Shown here: positions 1-7,799 of the stretch, one piece after another | Position numbering within the stretch: the stretch's first letter is position 1 | Layout: each line of letters begins with the position of its first letter | Origin: Rhodanobacter sp. ANJX3 | Lineage (GTDB): Bacteria > Pseudomonadota > Gammaproteobacteria > Xanthomonadales > Rhodanobacteraceae | Assembly (NCBI RefSeq): GCF_014200755.1 | Contig: NZ_JACHCM010000001.1 | Coordinates: 582,270-646,269, forward strand | Direction: 5' to 3' | DNA: 64,000 nt | Notes under the pieces: model-generated | Seen by the model: the letters and a program-made list of their open reading frames with translations, nothing else | Database searches by the model: none | What the model was told of the DNA's origin: nothing | Position numbers and translations under genes: made by a program

Positions 1-1
1 G

Positions 2-505
2 CAGCTCAACATCATCCTGCCGCTGACGCTGGGCTTGATCTTCCTGCTGCTGTTCACCCTGTATAGCAACTTCAAGTTCCCTTTCATCACGGTGGCCGGC
101 GTGCTGCTGTCGGCGCCGGTCGGAGGCATCGTGGCGCTATGGCTTACCGGCACGCCGTTTTCGGTGTCCTCCGGCATCGGCTTCCTGGCGCTGTTCGGTG
201 TGTCGGTGCAAACAGCGGTGGTCTACATTTCCTACGTCAACGAACTGCGGCGTGGCGGCATCGACGTGACCGAGGCGATTCGCCAGGGCGCCATCCTGCG
301 CCTGCGCCCGATCATGATGACCGCCCTGGTCGCGGCGTTGGGCCTGCTGCCGGCGGCGTTGGCCACCGGCGTGGGCACGGATACGCAGCGGCCGTTCGCG
401 CTGGTGATCGTCAGTGGGCTGTTTACTCGACTGCTGATCAGCATCTTTCTGATGCCAGCGCTGTACGCTCTGGTGGCCCGCAAAGACGATCGGCTGGAAG
501 TCTGA
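2..505 (+). CDS. RND efflux permease, C-terminal fragment (CzcA/CusA-like)
   Basis: The reading frame is open from the left edge and ends in TGA, so only the last ~167 residues of a ~1000-residue inner-membrane pump are present. Several hydrophobic segments are visible. The segments FSVSSGIGFLALFGVSVQ, RLRPIMMTALVAALGLLP and a QRPFALVIVSG stretch match the last transmembrane block of heavy-metal-type RND permeases. Such pumps use the proton gradient and work with a periplasmic adaptor and an outer-membrane channel, which would lie upstream outside the window. The substrate cannot be told from the fragment. Confidence 0.85.
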   Translation, partial: QLNIILPLTLGLIFLLLFTLYSNFKFPFITVAGVLLSAPVGGIVALWLTGTPFSVSSGIGFLALFGVSVQTAVVYISYVNELRRGGIDVTEAIRQGAILRLRPIMMTALVAALGLLPAALATGVGTDTQRPFALVIVSGLFTRLLISIFLMPALYALVARKDDRLEV

Positions 506-725
506 CCGCAGGCCTTCCGCCCTGTCAGGCGCAGGGCTGCTGCGCCGAATGCGGTACGGCGTGATGTCACCCTCGACGCGGGTTTCACCCGCCTTCCACG
601 AGTCTGACGGGGCTTTTTTTACTGGCCCACCTGCGATAATCCGCTCGTGGGTCGAAGATGGGCCTTTGCCCGCCGCCACACAGCGCCGCCAAATACCTGC
701 GCGCGCTCTTCCACGGGAGTGTTAC

Positions 726-2438
726 GTGCAGCATCAGCAAGATCATCACGCTTCGGCCGCTGCGGCCGGTCTCGCCAAGACGCCGACAGGCATTCGGGGC
801 CTGGACGATATCACCCTGGGTGGCCTGCCCAAAGGTCGCCCTGCGCTGCTGTGCGGCGCGGCGGGCTGCGGAAAAACGCTGTTCTCGATGACCTTTCTGG
901 TCAACGGCGCAACCGCTTACGACGAGCCGGGCGTGTTCATGAGCTTCGAGGAGCGCGCGCGGGATCTGGAGGAAAACGTCGCTTCGCTGGGTTATCACTT
1001 GGCCGATCTGGTCGCGGACAAGAAGCTGGTGGTCGACCATATCCATATCGAGCACTCCGAAATCGAGGAAAGCGGCGACTACGATCTGGAAGGGCTGTTC
1101 GTGCGGCTGGGCTTCGCGATCGACTCCATCGGCGCCAAGCGCGTCGTGCTCGATACCATCGAGGCGCTGTTCTCGGGTCTCTCGGACACTGCGTTGCTGC
1201 GCGCCGAGTTGCGCCGGCTGTTCGGTTGGTTGAAGGACAAGGGCGTCACAGCGATCATCACCGCCGAGCGTGGCGAGGGTCAGCTGACCCGGTTCGGCAT
1301 CGAGGAGTACGTGTCCGACTGCGTGATCCTGCTGGACAACCGCGTCGAGGACCAGATCACCACGCGCCGCCTGCGTGTCGTCAAATACCGCGGTTCCGCG
1401 CACGGCACCAACGAATATCCGTTCCTGATCGACGCCGAAGGTATCACCGTTTTACCGATCACCTCGGCCGGCCTGAAGCACAAGATTTCGTTGGAGCCCG
1501 TTTCGACCGGCGTCGACGATCTGGACGCGATGCTTGGCGCAGGCGGCTATTTTCGCGGCTCTAGCGTGCTGATTTCCGGCCTGGCCGGCACCGGCAAGTC
1601 GACCTACGGCGCGGCGTTCGTCGATGCGGCGTGCCGGCGTGGCTCGCGCTGCCTGTATTTTGCTTTTGAAGAATCGCCCGAGCAGATCGCACGCAATATG
1701 CGCTCGGTCGGTTTCGATCTGCAGCAGCATGCAGACAGTGGCCTGCTGCGCTTCGAGGCGGCGCGACCGAGTATCTACGGTTTCGAGATGCATCTGGCGC
1801 GGATGTATCGCGACATCGAGCGTTTCGATCCACAGGCGATCGTGGTCGATCCGATATCCGCCTTCCGTGGCCCGTCGATGGAAATTCACGCCACGCTGGT
1901 GCGCATTGCGGATATCTGCAAATCGCGCGGTATCACGGCGGTCTTCACCAGCCTGTCGACCGTCGGCGATCAGATGAACGAGAGCGAGCGCAGCGTGTCC
2001 TCGCTGATGGACACCTGGATTTCGCTGACCGACATGGAGGCCAACGGCGAGCGCAATCGCGTGCTGTATATCCTCAAGTCACGCGGCATGAGCCATTCCA
2101 AGCAGCTGCGCGAATACCAGTTGTCCGACAAGGGCATCCACTTCGTCGACGTCTACGCCGGTCCGGAGGGTGTGCTTACCGGCACGGCGCGGCTGGCGCA
2201 GGAAGCGCGCGAGCGCGAGGCCAGCAAGGCGCGTCAGCAAAATATCCAGAAAATGCATCGCGAACTCACGCGCAAGCGCGAGGCGGCAGAACGTCGCATT
2301 GCCGAACTGCACGCCGATCTTGCACGCGAAGAAGACGAAGTGCGGAGGATCATCGAGCAGGAAGAAGCCAGAGAGGCAACGCTCGGCAGCGATCGCTCAA
2401 CGATGGCGACAGCGCGAGGGCAGCAGCATGGCCAGTGA
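726..2438 (+). CDS. kaiC: KaiC-like double-domain ATPase (KaiC2 type)
   Basis: A 570-residue protein with two RecA-like domains. Walker A motifs are GAAGCGKT (Lys50) and GLAGTGKST (Lys291), and paired catalytic glutamates sit in SFEERA and FEESPEQ. In the second domain the autophosphorylation pair aligned to Ser431/Thr432 of cyanobacterial KaiC is Ser-Ser (about residues 425-426, in SVSSLMDT), as known for KaiC2-type proteins. The tail from about residue 490 is a charged coiled coil. I chose the GTG at 726 because GGGAG (715-719) lies six bases upstream; the open frame continues to 549 without a better signal. It overlaps the next gene by 11 bases and heads a four-gene operon without kaiA, so a signalling or stress role is likelier than a true clock (inference). 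Confidence 0.9.
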   Translation: MQHQQDHHASAAAAGLAKTPTGIRGLDDITLGGLPKGRPALLCGAAGCGKTLFSMTFLVNGATAYDEPGVFMSFEERARDLEENVASLGYHLADLVADKKLVVDHIHIEHSEIEESGDYDLEGLFVRLGFAIDSIGAKRVVLDTIEALFSGLSDTALLRAELRRLFGWLKDKGVTAIITAERGEGQLTRFGIEEYVSDCVILLDNRVEDQITTRRLRVVKYRGSAHGTNEYPFLIDAEGITVLPITSAGLKHKISLEPVSTGVDDLDAMLGAGGYFRGSSVLISGLAGTGKSTYGAAFVDAACRRGSRCLYFAFEESPEQIARNMRSVGFDLQQHADSGLLRFEAARPSIYGFEMHLARMYRDIERFDPQAIVVDPISAFRGPSMEIHATLVRIADICKSRGITAVFTSLSTVGDQMNESERSVSSLMDTWISLTDMEANGERNRVLYILKSRGMSHSKQLREYQLSDKGIHFVDVYAGPEGVLTGTARLAQEAREREASKARQQNIQKMHRELTRKREAAERRIAELHADLAREEDEVRRIIEQEEAREATLGSDRSTMATARGQQHGQ

Positions 2439-2766
2439 TGCAGACCAACATTCCATCGAAATAGAAAGCCCCGAGGCGGGCGCGTACAACTTGCGGCTTT
2501 ATGTGGCCGGGCAGACGCCAAAGTCGCTGGCTGCGATCGCCAACCTTAAAGCGATTTGCGAAGACCATCTTTCCGGTCGCTACTCCATCGAGGTCATCGA
2601 TTTGACTGTGACGCCACAACTTGCTGCCGGCGACCAGATCGTGGCCTTGCCTACCCTCGTGCGCACGCTGCCGCCGCCGCTGAAACGCGTGATCGGCGAT
2701 TTGTCGAATACGGAAAAGGTGCTGGTGGGTCTGGACATTCGACCGCGTCTGGCCAGCACGTCATGA
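2428..2766 (+). CDS. kaiB: KaiB-like protein, first copy
   Basis: A 112-residue thioredoxin-like KaiB-family protein. The core [20 protein letters not shown], then [20 protein letters not shown] and [18 protein letters not shown], follows the KaiB pattern (beta-alpha-beta, cis-Pro region, RxIGDL). KaiB binds the KaiC ring. The ATG at 2428 lies inside the end of kaiC, with GAGGG at 2416-2420 as likely ribosome site, so translation is coupled. An N-terminal extension of about 18 residues (Ser/Glu/Asp-rich) precedes the fold. It differs clearly from the second copy, so this is an old duplication rather than a recent one. Confidence 0.92.
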   Translation: MASDADQHSIEIESPEAGAYNLRLYVAGQTPKSLAAIANLKAICEDHLSGRYSIEVIDLTVTPQLAAGDQIVALPTLVRTLPPPLKRVIGDLSNTEKVLVGLDIRPRLASTS

Positions 2767-3095
2767 CCTCGGACGCCGCCGTGCCCATCCCTGACCCCGG
2801 ACGCTACAAGCTTTGCCTGTTTGTCACCGGCTCCACACCACGATCGGCACGTGCTATCGAAAACATGCAAAAGATCTGTGACGAAAATCTGCATGGACGT
2901 TATGACCTGGAAATCATCGACGTCTACGAAAACCCCGAAGCCACGCGCGATCTGCAGATCATCGCCACGCCAACGCTGGTGAAAATTCTCCCTGAGCCGC
3001 TGCGGCGCATCATCGGCGACCTGTCGGATAAAGAGCGCGTGCTGGCCGGCCTCAACCTGGCGCCCGTGGGCGCGGCGCATAACCGATCGAAATGA
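2763..3095 (+). CDS. kaiB: KaiB-like protein, second copy
   Basis: A 110-residue KaiB-family protein starting in an ATGA overlap with the first copy. [44 protein letters not shown] and [17 protein letters not shown] match the KaiB fold. Compared with the first copy, it keeps the TPTLVK and IGDLS cores but differs in the second strand and helix, so the two may have different KaiC or kinase partners (inference). The next gene again starts in an ATGA overlap, which points to one polycistronic message. Confidence 0.92.
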   Translation: MTSDAAVPIPDPGRYKLCLFVTGSTPRSARAIENMQKICDENLHGRYDLEIIDVYENPEATRDLQIIATPTLVKILPEPLRRIIGDLSDKERVLAGLNLAPVGAAHNRSK

Positions 3096-5182
3096 GCGGC
3101 ACGGAGAGCAATGCAGAGTTGGTCGCAGCGCTGCTGCGCATCGCCGACCTGGAGGCGCGGCTGACCGAGGCCGACGAAACCCTCGAAGCGATCCGCACCG
3201 GCGAGGTAGACGCGGTAGTCATCGGTGGCCCCGAAGGCCAGCTGATCTACACGCTGGAAAACGCTGACCGCCCCTATCGTCTGCTGATCGAGCAAATGCA
3301 GGAATGCGCTTTCACGCTGGGCCTGGACGGCACCATTCTCTATTGCAACCAGCGCCTGTCCACGCTGACCGGCGTGCGACGCGAGGCGCTCGTTGGGCGG
3401 CATTTGCAGGATTTCGTCGCGACAGCAGATCGCCCGGTGTTCGATCAACTGCTGGCGCGTGGCTCGGTCATAGGACGCTCCGCCGAGTTCAATCTCATTA
3501 CTACGGACGCACAGGGCGGTGTGCCGGTGAACATGTCAGTCGCGGACATGCCAATCGAAGCGGGCATGCCGGATTTGCTCTGCGGCGTGATCACCGACCT
3601 CACCCGCAGCCGCAAGCGCACCGATGAACTGGCCGCCGCCAACCAGCAGCTCGCGAACGAAATTGACGAGCGCCGCCGCACCGAGGACAAGCTGCGGCTG
3701 GCGCTGGATGCAGCCGACATGGGCAACTGGGACATGGATCTGCTCACCGGCAAAACCACGCGGTCGGCCCGTTTCGATCAGATCATCGGCGATATCGGCG
3801 TGGCCCAATGGACGCCGCAGGCAGCAGCGCAGCTGTTCGTCGACGAAGACCGACGCGCCGTCGCCGATGCGTTTGCCATGGCGATGGGCAGCGGCTTTAT
3901 CGACCTGGAAAAGCGCATTCGCCGGCGCAACGACGGGTCGCTGCGCTGGGTTCAGATCAAGGGCCTGACGTTTTATGACGAGGGCCGGCCTGTGCGCATC
4001 GCCGGCGTGGTCTCCGACGTTACCGACCGTCGCCTGATCGACGAGCAGCTGCGCCAGGCGCAGAAGATGGAGGCCATCGGTCAGCTCACCGGTGGTGTGG
4101 CGCACGACTTCAACAATCTGCTGATGGTGATCGCCGGCAGTCTCGATCTGCTGGAAAGCCGCGTGGGCGGCGACGCCAAAACCATCCGCTACCTCAGCAC
4201 GGCACGGCACGGCGTGGAGCGCGGCGCCAAGCTCAACCAGCAGCTGCTGGCGTTCGCGCGCCGGCAGGATTTGCGCACCGAGTCGGTCGACATAGGAGCC
4301 CTGCTGAGCTCGTTCGAAAACCTGCTCGATCGCGCCATCGGCGAGACGATCGCAGTCACGATCAAGGATCCGCCCGCCCTTCTGCACGCGCGCACCGACC
4401 CGCACCAGCTGGAAACGGCAATTCTTAATCTGGCGATCAACGCACGCGACGCCATGCCCCAGGGCGGCAAACTCACCGTCTCTACCAGCATGCGCACGAT
4501 ACGATCGAAAACCGCTGCACTGAACAATACCGTCGCCGGCGACTACGTGGTCGTTACTGTGGCCGATACCGGTACGGGTATGAGCGCCGAGGTGGTGTCG
4601 AAAGTCTTCGAGCCCTTCTTCACGACCAAGGAAGTCGGCAAGGGCACGGGTCTCGGCCTCAGCCAGGTCTACGGGTTCGCCAAGCAGTCCGGCGGTTTCG
4701 TCACCATCGAAAGCGTAGTCGGCGAAGGCACGTCGGTATCCATCCACCTGCCCCACGCCGAGGCACCCAGCGTCTGCGCCGACGACCGTGCACCGACCCG
4801 CGAGGTAAAGGGCCACGGCACAATTCTGGTGGTGGAAGACGACGACGACGTGCGCGAAATCGCCAGCAGCATGCTGCGCGAACTCGGCTATATGGTTTTC
4901 GAAGCCGACCGCGGCAACAAGGCGTTGACCCTGATCGACTCGGGCGCACCGATCGATCTGGTCTTCACTGACGTGATCATGCCGGGCGAAGTGGGCGGCA
5001 TCGAGCTCGCACGCGAGATCAAGGCCAATTACAAGCACATACCCGTGCTGCTGACTTCCGGCTACACTGCCCAGCGCTTTCAAACCGACGATATGGACGA
5101 AGGCCTGCAGATACTTCGCAAACCTTATAACCGCGTGGATCTATCGCTGGCCGTGAAATCGGCGATCGGCGCAGAGCGCTGA
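3092..5182 (+). CDS. Hybrid histidine kinase with PAS domains and receiver
   Basis: A 696-residue protein without an obvious membrane segment, so probably cytoplasmic. In order: a short coiled N-terminus; PAS domain about residues 60-170; coiled linker; second PAS/PAC about 205-320 (ends [10 protein letters not shown]); HisKA with the phospho-acceptor His338 in [11 protein letters not shown]; HATPase with [17 protein letters not shown] and [12 protein letters not shown]-terminal receiver about 575-695 with the DDDD acidic pocket, phospho-acceptor Asp627 (TDVIMPGE), the Thr/Ser site (LLTSGYT) and Lys (LRKPY). It starts in an ATGA overlap with kaiB and is the last gene of the kai operon. KaiB-kinase signalling is known from cyanobacterial SasA/CikA; a direct link here is inference. 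Confidence 0.92.
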   Translation: MSGTESNAELVAALLRIADLEARLTEADETLEAIRTGEVDAVVIGGPEGQLIYTLENADRPYRLLIEQMQECAFTLGLDGTILYCNQRLSTLTGVRREALVGRHLQDFVATADRPVFDQLLARGSVIGRSAEFNLITTDAQGGVPVNMSVADMPIEAGMPDLLCGVITDLTRSRKRTDELAAANQQLANEIDERRRTEDKLRLALDAADMGNWDMDLLTGKTTRSARFDQIIGDIGVAQWTPQAAAQLFVDEDRRAVADAFAMAMGSGFIDLEKRIRRRNDGSLRWVQIKGLTFYDEGRPVRIAGVVSDVTDRRLIDEQLRQAQKMEAIGQLTGGVAHDFNNLLMVIAGSLDLLESRVGGDAKTIRYLSTARHGVERGAKLNQQLLAFARRQDLRTESVDIGALLSSFENLLDRAIGETIAVTIKDPPALLHARTDPHQLETAILNLAINARDAMPQGGKLTVSTSMRTIRSKTAALNNTVAGDYVVVTVADTGTGMSAEVVSKVFEPFFTTKEVGKGTGLGLSQVYGFAKQSGGFVTIESVVGEGTSVSIHLPHAEAPSVCADDRAPTREVKGHGTILVVEDDDDVREIASSMLRELGYMVFEADRGNKALTLIDSGAPIDLVFTDVIMPGEVGGIELAREIKANYKHIPVLLTSGYTAQRFQTDDMDEGLQILRKPYNRVDLSLAVKSAIGAER

Positions 5183-5267
5183 TCGCGCCGATCGACCACA
5201 ACAACCTATCGCGCTCGGTCGCGACTGTCCCGATCGCAGCCTCCGCTCATGCTTGAACCGAACGCAT

Positions 5268-5298
5268 AAAAAGGCGGCTCGCATCGAGGCGAGCCGCC
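5268..5298 (-). terminator. Rho-independent terminator for hsp20
   Basis: A 9-bp perfect stem (GGCGGCTCG at 5273-5281, CGAGCCGCC at 5290-5298) with an 8-base loop. On the minus strand it is followed by five T residues (AAAAA at 5268-5272). It lies about 93 bases beyond the stop of the minus-strand small heat-shock gene. It also lies 85 bases beyond the plus-strand kinase but has no T tract in that direction. Confidence 0.8.
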
Positions 5299-5391
5299 CA
5301 TTCCATAGTCGAGATCGTTGCCGACCCGTTGCCTCCACTCTATGGCAGCGGCGGCTGGGGCAAGGCCCGGTCGACCCGATGCGTCGCGGTC

Positions 5392-5859
5392 TTATGCGGC
5401 GCGATTTTCCACCAGCTTCGGCTGGGTTGCCTCGTGGCTCGCACCGATGGCGATCTTGCGGGGCTTCATCGCCTCCGGCACTTCGCGCTTCAGCTCGATG
5501 GTAAGCAGGCCGTTGACCAGCTGCGCTTGAGTGACATGCACGTGATCGGCCAGCTCGAAGCGCCGGGTGAACGCACGATTGGCAATGCCACGATGCAGGT
5601 ACTCGACATTCTCGTCGTTCGCCTTGCGCTCGCCGCTGACGATCAGCAAGTTGGGCTGCATCGAAATGTCCAATTCGTTTTCGGCAAAGCCGGCGACGGC
5701 CATGGTGATTTGATAGGCATCGTCGCTGAGCTTGACCGTATCGAACGGCGGCCAGTTATCCACGACCTGCGCGCGCGAGGCGTTTTCGAGCAGGGCAAAC
5801 ACGCGGTCGAAACCCACGCTGGAACGGTACAGGGGAGCAAAATCGAGGTTGGTACGCAT
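5392..5859 (-). CDS. Hsp20-family small heat-shock protein
   Basis: A 155-residue IbpA-like chaperone that binds unfolding proteins as an oligomer. The N-terminus MRTNLDFAPLYRSSVGFDRVF is the IbpA/B type. The alpha-crystallin domain spans about residues 40-130 (YQITMAVAGFAENELDI, LLIVSGERK, RAFTRRFELADHVHV, NGLLTIEL), and the IxI-type tail motif is KIAI. The start is fixed by AGGAGG seven bases before the ATG at 5859. A 7-bp hairpin lies in the leader about 34 bases upstream; see the separate entry. Single-gene unit with its own terminator. Confidence 0.93.
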   Translation of the reverse strand: MRTNLDFAPLYRSSVGFDRVFALLENASRAQVVDNWPPFDTVKLSDDAYQITMAVAGFAENELDISMQPNLLIVSGERKANDENVEYLHRGIANRAFTRRFELADHVHVTQAQLVNGLLTIELKREVPEAMKPRKIAIGASHEATQPKLVENRAA

Positions 5860-5892
5860 GACATATCCTCCTGGGAGCAATATGGAATCCGT

Positions 5893-5909
5893 CACCTCAC
5901 CATGAGGTG
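5893..5909 (-). promoter_or_regulatory. Hairpin in the hsp20 leader
   Basis: CACCTCA (5893-5899) and TGAGGTG (5903-5909) form a 7-bp stem with a 3-base loop, 34 bases upstream of the hsp20 start codon. Small heat-shock genes of proteobacteria often carry RNA thermometers (ROSE type) in this place. The sequence TTGCTCCC just before AGGAGG could also shield the ribosome site. This is a guess from position and pairing only; no promoter could be assigned. Confidence 0.3.
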
Positions 5910-6234
5910 GCAGCGCCGCCTGGATGGCCGGCGCACAGAAAAATAATTTCCCCACGGCATGTTTTCAAGACCCCCGTTTCAGGATTTATTTAGGTTTTTG
6001 TGTGCGCCCACATGAGTGAGGTAGAAGCACGTTGAACTGCGAAATACTTCGATCTTTCCTGATACGCAGCGCGCCTCATATCCGCACGGCAAGGGGGCAC
6101 GAAAGCTCGCGCCGTCCGGCGAAGCTTTTCGTAAGCCTGAGCGTGTATTCCTGTTCTGCAACAAACGATCACGGCGGTTCATCGACACTGGCCGCCGCAC
6201 GTGCGCCATGCCCACCAAACAGGCCGATCGAACC

Positions 6235-6834
6235 ATGACTCTACGCATGCACATGCTGCGCAACACCTGGGCCGGGCCGTTCAATGCGTCGATCGAGGCT
6301 GCCCAATGCCTCTGTGTTACCGGTGCGTCCGGCTCGGGGAAGAGCGTGCTGCTGCGCATGCTGGCCGACATGGACCCGGCGGAAGGCGAGCTGTCGCTGG
6401 CAGGCATCGATCGCCGCGCGATGTCGGCGTCGACATGGCGACAGCGCGTGATGCTGGTGCCGGCGCAAGCCGGCTGGTGGGCGACCACGGTGCAAGAGCA
6501 CTTTGCCGAAGCGACGATGACCAACGCTCGACCGCTCGCCGATCGACTGCGGCTTCCAAGCGATATTTTCGAACGTCAGGTGCTGCGCCTTTCGTCCGGC
6601 GAACGACAGCGGCTCGCGCTGATTAGGGCGTTGGTGACAAGGCCGACCGCGCTGCTGCTGGACGAACCGACCGCTTCGCTGGATCAGGACAGCGTGGCCG
6701 CGGTGGAGTCGCTGCTTGCCGAGGAGCTTGCGCGTGGGCTGATCCTGGTACTGGTAACGCACGATGCCGCGCAGGCCGCGCGCATGGGTCAGCAGACACT
6801 GCATATCGCCGGCGGAAAGGCGGTGGCCGCATGA
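6235..6834 (+). CDS. fetA: ABC transporter ATP-binding protein, FetA/YbbL type
   Basis: A 199-residue ATPase. Walker A GASGSGKS (Lys36), Q-loop region VMLVPAQAGWW, signature LSSGERQRLALIRAL, Walker B TALLLDEPTASLD and H-loop VTHD are all present. It overlaps the next gene by ATGA, and that gene is a UPF0014 permease, so the pair is a FetAB-type exporter (iron efflux in E. coli, by family knowledge). An upstream in-frame ATG at 6208 is possible; neither start has a strong ribosome site. The preceding 5910-6234 holds no gene that I can support. Confidence 0.85.
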   Translation: MTLRMHMLRNTWAGPFNASIEAAQCLCVTGASGSGKSVLLRMLADMDPAEGELSLAGIDRRAMSASTWRQRVMLVPAQAGWWATTVQEHFAEATMTNARPLADRLRLPSDIFERQVLRLSSGERQRLALIRALVTRPTALLLDEPTASLDQDSVAAVESLLAEELARGLILVLVTHDAAQAARMGQQTLHIAGGKAVAA

Positions 6835-7622
6835 AAACCATCCTGCTGCAACCGCTCGATCTCAGCATCGCCGCCTCGCTGGTGATCGTCGATATCGGGC
6901 TGTCGATCGCTCTGCGCCTGCGCCTGCATCGGCAGATCGCCCTCGCCGCGGCGCGCATGGTCGTGCAGTTGGTCATGATCGGCTACGTGCTGAAATTCGT
7001 GTTCGCACTCGACAGTCCGATCGCGACCTCCGTTATCGTGATGCTGATGGTGCTGGTCGCTGCGCGCGAAGTCGCCGCGCGGCCCGATCGGTCGCTCATC
7101 CACGGACAGAATTATTTGATCGGCCTGGTCAGCGTGGCGGGCGCCGCGACCTTGGCCAGCGTGTTCGCACTGATCACCGCGATACGGCCCGATCCCTGGT
7201 TCGATCCGCACTACGCCATCCCGCTGGTCGGCATCATTTTGGGCAGCGTGTTGAACGCGGGAAGCATCGCGCTCGACGGCGTGCTCGGCGGCATGGAAGC
7301 CGCACAGCCCGGCATCGAGGCGCGGCTGATGCTCGGCCACTCGTACTGGGCGGCGATGGCTTCGCTGATTCGCGGCTCGATTCGCCGCGGCATGCTGCCG
7401 ATCATCAACCAGATGTCGGCCGCCGGCATCATTACCCTGCCCGGCATCATGACCGGCCAGATCCTGGCAGGGCTCGATCCGATCGAGGCGGTGAAGTACC
7501 AGATCCTGCTGATGTTTCTGCTGTCCGGCGCCAGCGGCCTGGTCGCCGTGGCGGTGGCCTATGCCGCCGCGTGGCGACTGACCGACCATCGCCAGCGCCT
7601 GCGACTGGATCATCTGCGCTGA
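6831..7622 (+). CDS. fetB: FetB/YbbM-type permease (UPF0014)
   Basis: A 263-residue integral membrane protein with about seven hydrophobic helices. Family hallmarks are RMVVQLVMIGYVLKFVF, ARPDRSLIHGQN, IPLVGIILGSVLNAGSIALD and the C-terminal LPGIMTGQILAGLDPIEAVKYQILLMF. It is translationally coupled to the ATPase gene through ATGA. By family knowledge it forms the membrane part of an ABC exporter linked to iron tolerance. The region 7623-7799 between it and ligD shows nothing besides the ligD ribosome site. Confidence 0.88.
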   Translation: MKTILLQPLDLSIAASLVIVDIGLSIALRLRLHRQIALAAARMVVQLVMIGYVLKFVFALDSPIATSVIVMLMVLVAAREVAARPDRSLIHGQNYLIGLVSVAGAATLASVFALITAIRPDPWFDPHYAIPLVGIILGSVLNAGSIALDGVLGGMEAAQPGIEARLMLGHSYWAAMASLIRGSIRRGMLPIINQMSAAGIITLPGIMTGQILAGLDPIEAVKYQILLMFLLSGASGLVAVAVAYAAAWRLTDHRQRLRLDHLR

Positions 7623-7799
7623 AGAGTTGATCGCGCGCGGCGGCGCGCGACCGTTTCATGCATCCTGGCGCCCGCTCACCCGCGTTTGACGGCGGCAGGC
7701 GCACGTTGCGGGTAAGCGGCGGCCAAGAGAAAGCGTCTTCGGTCGAGCCGCCGCCGTATGGATTGCAACACTCCACATCGTATCCTCGACGGAGCCTGC

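Noticed and set aside
590..620. Possible terminator before kaiC (T run at 611-617)
   Set aside because: No stable stem directly before the T run; only a G/C-rich stretch.
3536..5083. 515-codon frame antisense to the hybrid kinase
   Set aside because: Sense strand encodes a complete PAS-HisKA-HATPase-REC protein; the antisense product has no features.
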